From contig NZ_CP029834.1 in NCBI RefSeq assembly GCF_003233655.1, forward strand, positions 124,001 through 188,000: a stretch of DNA of 64,000 nucleotides. The letters are read 5' to 3'. The notes under the pieces were generated by a model that saw nothing but the letters and a program-made list of their open reading frames with translations, had not been told where the DNA came from and did no database searches. Position 1 is the stretch's first letter. Each line of letters begins with the position of its first letter. Source of the stretch: Azospirillum ramasamyi (GTDB taxonomy: Bacteria > Pseudomonadota > Alphaproteobacteria > Azospirillales > Azospirillaceae). The position numbers and the translations under genes are program-made. Below, piece by piece: positions 10,601 to 16,625 of the stretch.

Positions 10601-11149
10601 GTTGGCCGACACGCTGCGCACGCCGAACAGGATGGCGAAGGCCGCCATCAGCAGCGCTGCCATCAGCGCTGTCCCGCCCGGCATCTGGTTCAGGTCGGCC
10701 CCCAGCGACGCCCCGGCCAGAATCTCGAAACTGACGCTGATCGCCTTCAATTGCAGGGCGATGTAGGGCAGCAGCCCGATCACCGCGGCGACGGTGACGA
10801 GGGCGGCGAGGCTGCGGCTCTTGCCGTAGCGGGCCGACAGGAAATCGGAGATGGAGACGACATTCTCCGACTTCGCCACCCGGACGATGCGGGCCAGCAC
10901 CGGCCAGCCCAGCCCGACCATCAGGATCGGACCGATGTAGATCGGCAGGAAGTAGAACCCTCCGGTGGCCGCCCGCCCCACCGCGCCGTAGAAGGTCCAG
11001 GAGGTGCAGTAGACGCCGAAGCTCAGTGCATAGAGCCAGGGGGTGCGCCGGTCGGCGCCCTGGTTGCCGGTGCGGTCGCCGTACCATGCAATGGCGAACA
11101 GCGACAGCAGATAGGCCATCGACGCGGCCAGGATGAACCAGCTTTCCAT
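7652..11149 (-). CDS. SSS-domain hybrid sensor kinase (CrbS/MxtR/CbrA-like)
   Basis: A 1165-residue membrane hybrid kinase. Residues 1 to about 510 form a sodium:solute symporter-like module with about 13 hydrophobic segments (YCTSWTFYGAVGRAATGG near the start). A STAC-like linker (about 545-650) is followed by a PAS domain (about 660-790), a coiled coil, HisKA with His814 (ASHDLLQPLHAARLF), HATPase_c with DTGPGIP and GLGLGLAIV, and a C-terminal receiver with Asp1090 (ILTDYHLD). Coupling a transporter module to a kinase is characteristic of CbrA, CrbS and MxtR. Its probable partner is the convergent LuxR-type regulator. Acetate or related carbon sensing is inference. The start MESWFILAAS was chosen because the transmembrane pattern begins there. 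Confidence 0.92.
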   Translation of the reverse strand: MESWFILAASMAYLLSLFAIAWYGDRTGNQGADRRTPWLYALSFGVYCTSWTFYGAVGRAATGGFYFLPIYIGPILMVGLGWPVLARIVRVAKSENVVSISDFLSARYGKSRSLAALVTVAAVIGLLPYIALQLKAISVSFEILAGASLGADLNQMPGGTALMAALLMAAFAILFGVRSVSANEHHRGLMLAIAAESVVKLAAALAVGGAIAFSVFGDPATFVEAAMNHPGFLDLIRLDSIGADWWVACLLSALAILCLPRQFHVAVVENTHDGDVRSSAKLFPAYLIAINLFVLPVALAGLMLFPDGTTNADTFMVSIPLSEGWPWLALAAFIGGLSAATSMILVEMVALSTMICNDVAVPLLMALRPDDRRLRDNPAGVLLLIRRSAVIVLVLLSYGCYRLIGPAFPLATIGMMSFTAVAQFAPALLGGLIWARASRAGAFAGICAGFVGWAYTMLLPSFADAGWLASSALREGPFGLTGLSPVALAGIAGIDPLTNAALWSLGPNILLFVLVSLLTRPSTLERQQAARFISLRRSADGEATGPRGATLADLHDLAVRYVGQARADAAFCRFTGVEDGDLRTALLTRTDGEAIQLTERLLAGAVGSASARVVVAGLLSDRRLSRTDARSIIDEASRAILKQHELLRATVENVPQGIAVFDEDWRVATWNNQFLVLLDLPDGFVQVGTSLQEIVGLIARRGEYGRNGEIETLLERRSDPRRRNKPDVYERVRPDGTVLEIATNPMPGSKPGGGGFVAVYTDVTERHRAAAALREANETLERRIEERTHALSEAKAEAERANRGKTRFLAAASHDLLQPLHAARLFLSALAERNGDSAIRQIDTSLRSVEHILGDLLDVSKIDSGVVKPNPLPMRIEELLKPLGEEFTVLASRHGLGLRVVDCSAIVHSDPTLLRRILQNYLANAVRYTRTGRILLGCRRRGNFLSIEVWDTGPGIPEHKVPEIFMEFRQLDNDADDRGKGLGLGLAIVERLAVILGHTVQVRSRVGRGSAFSVLVPLTDEPVAARAVVARPRGRDLSGVLVLCLENEPAIARATEDLLSSWSCRVVTAVAPDLALAKLEGRMPDVILTDYHLDRSLTGVEALRTLRASLGSDIPAAVVTADRDAAVREDIEAAGCRLLYKPVRPGALRALLGQLLAERQRVAGE

Positions 11150-11247
11150 GGGGCTTTTCGCATCCCGTTTTTGATTTTCTCTCCCTGCGGGCGGCAGCCT
11201 AGCACAGAGCGCAGCCTCGCGCCGCGCCCACATTCGGCACCCACCTT

Positions 11248-11307
11248 CGGTCGTACGCAAAAGTTTGGGCCCGCCGCCAAAAAGGGGCAAAGGTGGCCGT
11301 ACGACCG
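11248..11307. promoter_or_regulatory. 10-bp perfect inverted repeat with 40-bp spacer
   Basis: CGGTCGTACG (11248-11257) and its exact reverse complement CGTACGACCG (11298-11307) are separated by 40 bp in the 256-bp region between the divergent SSS-kinase and RTX genes. Each arm contains the palindromic core CGTACG. Two widely spaced identical half-sites could be a looping operator or two separate sites for one regulator. The role is inference. Confidence 0.5.
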
Positions 11308-11405
11308 CACACCCGGAGATGCCGGCACATATCCGTGTCTTCCGTTGTTCCTACCTCCAGGCTGTCAAGCCTTTGGTCGAACATGCAAGGTTAAGGAGAG
11401 TTCGA

Positions 11406-12587
11406 ATGGTATCGGTCAGCGCCGGTTCCCAGACCAGCATCAATACCGACGATCTCGGGGTTACCGGCATCCGGGGCGGCACGGTTGCCCTGGCCACCCC
11501 CACCCAGCTCGTCGTCAACTATGCCGACGGCCGCTCCACCGATTTCCGCGGCAATTTCACCTATGACGCTGCCGGCCAGACGCTGACCGGCGGCACCATC
11601 TCCAGCGTCACGAACTCGGTCAACGGGATTCCCGGCCTGTCGGTGTCCCAGCTCAACCTTCCGGTCGCGACGGCGCTGGGCTGGGAGGCCGCCGGTACCG
11701 ATCCCGAGGCGATCCGCGCGGCTCTGCTGGGCGGCAACGACATATTTACCGGATCGGACTTCAACGACACGATCCGCGCCTATGCCGGCGACGACACCAT
11801 CACCGGCGGGCGGGGCGACGATCTGCTGGATGGCGGCAGCGGCGTGAACATCATCGACGGCGGCGACGGGATCGACACGGTGGTCCGCAGTTCGACGCTG
11901 GCCGGCAGCGGCGCCGTCAAGCACAACGGCGAGATCTATGTGATCGACGCCAACGGCTATGACCGGCTGACCAATGTCGAGTTCATCCAGTACACCGACC
12001 AGACGGTGGCCAGCGCCTCCGCCCCGGTGTTCGACGGCCTGTCCTATCTCGCGGCAAACCCGGATCTCGCCGCCGCCTTCAACACCGACAGCGAAGCCGC
12101 CTTCAACCATTACCGCTCCCTCGGCTGGGGCGAGGATCGCAGCCTGACCTTCAACGCCGCCGGCTATCTGGCCGACAACCCCGACCTTGTCGCGGCGTTC
12201 GGCGCCGACACGGCGGAGGCGACCCGCCACTTCATCGAGTTCGGCCGCAACGAGAACCGTCGGACCGACTTCGACGCCACCAGCTATCTGGCGGCCAATC
12301 CGGACCTGATCCAGGCCTTCGGCTACGATCCGACGGCGGCGGCGCTCCATTACGCGACCTTTGGCCGGAACGAGGGGCGGAGCCTGGACTTCGATGCCTC
12401 GGCCTATCTGGCGCGCTATCCCGACCTGCAGGCGGCTTTCGGCGGCGACCTGCAGGCGGCGACCGCCCATTACATCACCCATGGCTATGAGGAGGGCCGT
12501 AGCGCCGCCCCGCTCGGCGCCAGCACCGGAACCGCCTTCGCGTCGGCCGATGCCCTGCAGCAGCAGGCGACGCTGTCGATCGCCTGA
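11406..12587 (+). CDS. RTX-type calcium-binding protein with four 40-residue repeats
   Basis: A 393-residue acidic protein without a Sec signal, as expected for type I secretion. The N-terminal 115 residues are beta-rich and unfamiliar. Residues about 118-160 carry RTX-like nonapeptides (GGNDIFTGSD, YAGDDTITGGRGDDLLDGG, DGGDGIDTV) that bind calcium. From residue 213 four repeats of exactly 40 residues begin at 213, 253, 293 and 333, each with YLA-x-N/Y-PDL-x-x-AFG and an end like GR-NE-xRS. It probably works at the cell surface or outside the cell; adhesion is a guess. AAGGAG lies 7 bases before the ATG. No type I secretion genes are adjacent. A strong hairpin terminator follows. Confidence 0.88.
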   Translation: MVSVSAGSQTSINTDDLGVTGIRGGTVALATPTQLVVNYADGRSTDFRGNFTYDAAGQTLTGGTISSVTNSVNGIPGLSVSQLNLPVATALGWEAAGTDPEAIRAALLGGNDIFTGSDFNDTIRAYAGDDTITGGRGDDLLDGGSGVNIIDGGDGIDTVVRSSTLAGSGAVKHNGEIYVIDANGYDRLTNVEFIQYTDQTVASASAPVFDGLSYLAANPDLAAAFNTDSEAAFNHYRSLGWGEDRSLTFNAAGYLADNPDLVAAFGADTAEATRHFIEFGRNENRRTDFDATSYLAANPDLIQAFGYDPTAAALHYATFGRNEGRSLDFDASAYLARYPDLQAAFGGDLQAATAHYITHGYEEGRSAAPLGASTGTAFASADALQQQATLSIA

Positions 12588-12638
12588 CGGCGCTTCCGGC
12601 ATCGTCCCCGCATCGGCCGGAGGCCGGACGGCAAGCGG

Positions 12639-12671
12639 GCGGAGGGTTCTCCCCTCCGCCCGTTTCCTTTT
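12639..12671 (+). terminator. rho-independent terminator of the RTX gene
   Basis: GGCGGAGGG (12639-12647) pairs with CCCTCCGCC (12653-12661) around a 5-base loop, followed by a T-rich tract (GTTTCCTTTT). It sits between the RTX gene and the convergent transporter gene and may work for both. Confidence 0.8.
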
Positions 12672-12689
12672 ACCGGATCAGGAACTGCG

Positions 12690-14405
12690 TCAATCGTGCT
12701 GGTAGATGTCCACGTCCTTGGTTTCGCGGACGAACAGCATGCCGATCACCAGGGTGGCGGCGGCGATGATGATCGGGTACCAGAGGCCAGAGTAGATATC
12801 GCCGGTCGCCGCCACGATGGCGAAGGAGGTGGTCGGCAGGAAGCCGCCGAACCAGCCGTTGCCGATGTGGTAGGGCAGCGACATCGAGGTGTAGCGGATG
12901 CGGGTCGGGAACATCTCCACCAGCATCGCGGCGATCGGGCCGTAGACCATGGTCACGTAGATGACCAGGACGGTCAGCAGGGCGACGACCATCACCGTGT
13001 TGATGCGGGCCGGATCGGCCTTCGGCGGATAGTTGGCGGTCTTCAGCGCATCGCCCAGGCTCTTGTCGAATGCGGCGCCGGCGGCCTTGGTGTCGGTCGG
13101 TGCATGCGAGGCGGTCGGGCCGTGGCTGAGCGACACGGTGGTGCTTTCCTGCGGCACGGCGGAGTAGCTGGGGATGACCGTGCTGCCGACCTTGATCGAG
13201 GCGACGGTGCCGGCCGGCGCGGCCTCGTTGGTGTAGGGGATGCCGCGGCGGACCAGTGCGCTCTTGGCGATGTCGCAAGAGCTGGTGAACTGGCTGGTGC
13301 CGACCGGGTTGAATTGGAACGAGCACTCGTTCGGATCGGCGACCACGACGACCGGCGCGGTCGCGATGGCCTCTTCCAGCGCCGGGTTGGCGAAGTGGGT
13401 GATGCCCTTGAACAGCGGGAAGTAGGTCAGGCAGGCCAGCAGCAGGCCGGCCATGATGATCGGCTTGCGGCCGATCCTGTCCGCCAGCGTGCCGAAGATC
13501 ACGAAGAAGGGCGTGCCCAGCAGCAGCGCCGCCGCGATCATCAGGTTGGCCGCCTGGGCGTCGACCTTCAGGGTCTGGGTCAGGAAGAACAGGGCGTAGA
13601 ACTGGCCCGTGTACCACACCACCGCCTGGCCGGCGACGAGGCCGAACAGGGCGAGGAGCACGATCTTCAGGTTCTTCCACTGGCCGAAGGATTCGGTCAG
13701 CGGCGCCTTGGAGTGCTTGCCCTCCTCCTTCATCTTCTTGAAGGCGGGCGATTCGTTCAGCATCAGGCGGATCCACACCGAGATGCCGAGAAGCACGATG
13801 GAGATCAGAAACGGGATGCGCCAGCCCCAGGCGTTGAAGTCTTCCGCCGACATCGACACGCGGCAACCCAGGATGACCAGCAGCGACAGGAACAGGCCGA
13901 GGGTCGCGGTGGTCTGGATCCAGGAGGTGTAGTTGCCGCGGCGGCCATGCGGCGCGTGTTCGGCGACATAGGTCGCGGCACCGCCATATTCACCGCCCAG
14001 CGCCAGGCCCTGCAGCAGGCGCAGGATGATCAGGATGATCGGGGCGGCGATGCCGATGGATGCGTAGTTGGGCAGGATGCCGACGATGAAGGTCGACACG
14101 CCCATGATCAGGATGGTGACGAGGAAGGTGTATTTGCGGCCGATCATGTCGCCGAGACGGCCGAAGACCAGGGCGCCGAAGGGCCGGACGGCGAAGCCGG
14201 CGGCGAAGGCCATCAGCGCGAAGATGAAGGCGGCCGTCGGATTGACGCCGGAAAAGAACTGCGCGGCGATGACCGCGCTGAGCGAACCGTAGAGATAGAA
14301 GTCGTACCACTCGAAAACGGTCCCGAGCGAGGACGCGAAGATGACTTTCTTCTCCTCGCCCGTCATCGGTCGGACGGCATCGTCCGACGAAGCCGCATAG
14401 GCCAT
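12690..14405 (-). CDS. MFS transporter, metabolite:H+ symporter (MHS) family
   Basis: A 571-residue inner-membrane proton symporter related to ProP and ShiA. Family signs are the early WYDFYLYG motif, RPFGALVFGRLGDMIGRK, and RLLQGLALGGEYGGAA. About 12 membrane segments are visible. Between the eighth and ninth segments there is an insertion of about 150 polar residues, with two Cys residues near DPNECSFQF and SSCDIA, predicted to be outside the cytoplasm. The ATG at 14405 was chosen because GGAGGG lies 8 bases upstream; another in-frame ATG is 33 bases further out. The substrate cannot be read from the sequence; a carboxylate or betaine is plausible. It stands alone. Confidence 0.88.
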   Translation of the reverse strand: MAYAASSDDAVRPMTGEEKKVIFASSLGTVFEWYDFYLYGSLSAVIAAQFFSGVNPTAAFIFALMAFAAGFAVRPFGALVFGRLGDMIGRKYTFLVTILIMGVSTFIVGILPNYASIGIAAPIILIILRLLQGLALGGEYGGAATYVAEHAPHGRRGNYTSWIQTTATLGLFLSLLVILGCRVSMSAEDFNAWGWRIPFLISIVLLGISVWIRLMLNESPAFKKMKEEGKHSKAPLTESFGQWKNLKIVLLALFGLVAGQAVVWYTGQFYALFFLTQTLKVDAQAANLMIAAALLLGTPFFVIFGTLADRIGRKPIIMAGLLLACLTYFPLFKGITHFANPALEEAIATAPVVVVADPNECSFQFNPVGTSQFTSSCDIAKSALVRRGIPYTNEAAPAGTVASIKVGSTVIPSYSAVPQESTTVSLSHGPTASHAPTDTKAAGAAFDKSLGDALKTANYPPKADPARINTVMVVALLTVLVIYVTMVYGPIAAMLVEMFPTRIRYTSMSLPYHIGNGWFGGFLPTTSFAIVAATGDIYSGLWYPIIIAAATLVIGMLFVRETKDVDIYQHD

Positions 14406-14543
14406 GGTCTTCACCCTCCCAAGTGAATGGTCATGCATATCGGTTGGTTTTTGGTGAGCGGTGCATTCCGGTCATGTGAACTGATGACCGGGCCCGCTCA
14501 TTGGTTTTCCGGCAGATAGTGTGCCATCCAAACTATCTGCGTC

Positions 14544-14565
14544 ACCCCCGACCATGGTCGGGGGT
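14544..14565. promoter_or_regulatory. 22-bp perfect palindrome
   Basis: ACCCCCGACCA (14544-14554) is followed directly by its exact reverse complement, giving an uninterrupted palindrome with a central NcoI-type core. It lies about 140 bp upstream of the MHS transporter start and about 80 bp beyond the stop of the AT-rich orphan gene. No T-tract follows on either strand, which argues against a simple terminator. It could be an operator or a dispersed repeat. Confidence 0.55.
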
Positions 14566-14647
14566 ATCAGGCGTTGCGGTACTGGGATACACTGATCTTT
14601 TGGACAGGTGTTCTGTGGCTGCCCGAGGCCTTCAAAGCTTCGCAAGC

Positions 14648-15280
14648 TCAGGCGAAGCTGTCGCTCAGCCCCAGCTTCTTGAGCGGAAAGCCGGCGGCTT
14701 CGCATGTCTGGCGGATTTGTCGGACGGCGGCGGAGACTTCGCTGCTGAAGCTCTTCCTTGCGGGCGTCTTCAGGATCTGGCGGAACATCTCCTGATGAAT
14801 AGTCGTGTGGACTTCATCGGCCGAAGATCCCAGCATATGGATCTTGTACATGTCGTCAAAGATATTGGCATCGACCTTGCGGCCGCTCGAAGTAGATACC
14901 CGCTTGAACCAACTCATACTCTTTGCCAGTTCCGAGTCTTGCCGTACCGTATTCATTCGACCCATCAGGCGGCTGTAATTCTGGTCGTTCTTGCTTTTTC
15001 CTTCCAAGAACATCTCAAAAATGCAAATTGCCTTGGTCTTGGTCGGCGAGCCGCAGAAGTGCTGGACCATCCAGGGGAACAACACCCGCTTCAGCCGCGT
15101 TACGGCGACATCCACCGGATCCTTAACAAGGTATATCCGATCTATGTCGGTTATTTTTTCTCCCAGCTTTAAGTTCGGGCCGAGAGTCAGGGCGGCATAG
15201 ACGATTTTCTGCCTCATGTCATCTGCGGCAGAGGCGACGATTTTGGCGGGTGGGTCAAGGGACGGCAAGCAATCCTCCAT
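14648..15280 (-). CDS. hypothetical protein, AT-richer orphan
   Basis: A 210-residue soluble protein with no domain I recognise. It is rich in Lys, Ser, Ile and Met and has the segment IDRIYLVKDPVDVAVTRLKR, followed by a predominantly helical, charged second half. The gene and its flanks (about 14.5-15.5 kb) are visibly more AT-rich than everything around them, and its codon use includes many A- or T-ending codons. This suggests recent transfer. The start is uncertain: the ATG at 15280 has no clear ribosome binding site, and a TTG at 15319 would add 13 residues. No mobility gene is adjacent. It might also be a fast-evolving local gene. Confidence 0.6.
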   Translation of the reverse strand: MEDCLPSLDPPAKIVASAADDMRQKIVYAALTLGPNLKLGEKITDIDRIYLVKDPVDVAVTRLKRVLFPWMVQHFCGSPTKTKAICIFEMFLEGKSKNDQNYSRLMGRMNTVRQDSELAKSMSWFKRVSTSSGRKVDANIFDDMYKIHMLGSSADEVHTTIHQEMFRQILKTPARKSFSSEVSAAVRQIRQTCEAAGFPLKKLGLSDSFA

Positions 15281-15465
15281 GGCGGAGATCAGTATGTCCT
15301 CTGATAACTGATCATGCAAAAGTATTGCTCAATTCTCTTGGATATAAAACTACTCAAGAAGTCAGAGTCTATCGGCATGGAACTGGCCATAGCCCACTTA
15401 TCTTTCCTTAAATTCGGTTTTTGACATGTGCGCCGGGGCTGTATTTTTAATTGTTCGGATCGCCG

Positions 15466-16560
15466 TTACTGGAATACGGGGGCATAGAGCAGCCCGCCCC
15501 GGGTCCAGGGTCGATTCGGTCCGCGCTCCAGCTTGAAAGGCGACCGGGCGCCCAGGTTGCGTTCGAAGATTTCGCCGTAATTCCCGACCTGCACGACTGC
15601 CTGATAGGCCCAGTCCTGACGCAGGCCTGCCTTCGCCGCGACCTCCGGCAAGCCGGACAGCAGGCGCCGCATCTCGCTTCCGCCGGTGATCCGTTGGAAA
15701 CCGGCGTCGGCGCCGGTTATGCCGGCATCCTCGGCCAGGAACAGCGCATAGATGGTCCAACGCACCGCCGCCATCCACATGCGGTCGGTGTTCGGCGTCA
15801 GCGGCGCCAGCGGCTCGCGGGACGGAAGGGGGGCGTCGGCGATCTCCAGCGCCTCCTTGGCGGTGTCCAGCGCGTGCAGCGCGGTGGTCAGCACGGCCCT
15901 GTCGGCACTGAGTGCCGCGCAGTCGCGGCTGAGGAAGGCTTCCAGCGCATCGGGCCAGCCAGGGAAGCTGCGCAGCTTCCAGGGCCGCTTGCCGCCGGCG
16001 ACCAGCGCCTCCAGTTCGGCCTGGGTGGTGGAGCCGGCGGGGACGCAGACCGTCAGTTCCGTTCCGTCCAACGCCGACCGGCCGTCGGGCAGGCGCCATG
16101 CCGCGATCCCCTGCATGTCGTGGAAGACCGGCGGGCCGAAATCGACGGCATAGGTGGCGTCGCGGGTCAGCGTCCAGGATGTCTGGGCGAAGGAGACGTC
16201 GACCTCGCCGGCGGCGACGGCCTCGAATTCCTGCGGCTTGGACAGGCGGCGGATCTCCACGGCGTCGGCCTTGCCCAGGACGGCGGCGGCCAGCGCCCGG
16301 CACAGATCGACCATGAAGCCGACCGGCCGCCCGTTGTCGTCGTTGGCGGCGAAGCCGGGATTGAAGGACACACCGCAGCGGACCACCCCGCGCCGCTCGA
16401 TCTCGGCCAGGACCGGGCGGTCGCCGTTCGGCGCGGGCTGTACGTCCGGCAGCGGCCCCGGCAGCGGCCCCGGTTGCGCCATCGCGGTTCCGCCCGGCGC
16501 CGAAATCAGCCCAAGCGCCAAAATCAATCCGAACGCGGCGGCAACAGGCTTCAGCCCCAT
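15466..16560 (-). CDS. AapJ/BztA-type amino-acid-binding periplasmic protein (orphan)
   Basis: A 364-residue family 3 solute-binding protein with a Sec signal peptide (hydrophobic core about 6-22, then AMAQP). The AapJ/BztA pattern is clear: VLAEIERRGVVRCGVS, GFMVDLCRALAAAVLG, VCVPAGSTTQAE, and the C-terminal VQVGNYGEIFERNLG with WTRGGLLYAP. AapJ proteins normally deliver many L-amino acids to AapQMP, but no permease or ATPase gene is nearby. It is divergent from the TorS-like kinase with a 65-bp gap, so it may serve as a periplasmic sensor for that kinase rather than for transport. GGGGAGAAGG immediately precedes the ATG. The family is certain; the sensory role is inference. Confidence 0.9.
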   Translation of the reverse strand: MGLKPVAAAFGLILALGLISAPGGTAMAQPGPLPGPLPDVQPAPNGDRPVLAEIERRGVVRCGVSFNPGFAANDDNGRPVGFMVDLCRALAAAVLGKADAVEIRRLSKPQEFEAVAAGEVDVSFAQTSWTLTRDATYAVDFGPPVFHDMQGIAAWRLPDGRSALDGTELTVCVPAGSTTQAELEALVAGGKRPWKLRSFPGWPDALEAFLSRDCAALSADRAVLTTALHALDTAKEALEIADAPLPSREPLAPLTPNTDRMWMAAVRWTIYALFLAEDAGITGADAGFQRITGGSEMRRLLSGLPEVAAKAGLRQDWAYQAVVQVGNYGEIFERNLGARSPFKLERGPNRPWTRGGLLYAPVFQ

Positions 16561-16625
16561 CCTTCTCCCCTTATGCTACAGCGTCGCTATGATACGCTGC
16601 CCTCGGCACCGCGCAAACCGTTGGG

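Noticed and set aside
8156-11566. 1136-codon open frame antisense to the SSS-kinase
   Set aside because: Composition dominated by Gln, His, Arg, Gly and Ala with no domain; the minus strand encodes a well-defined protein.
14500-15465. Prophage or integrative element
   Set aside because: Only one unfamiliar gene, no integrase, transposase, tRNA or flanking direct repeat.
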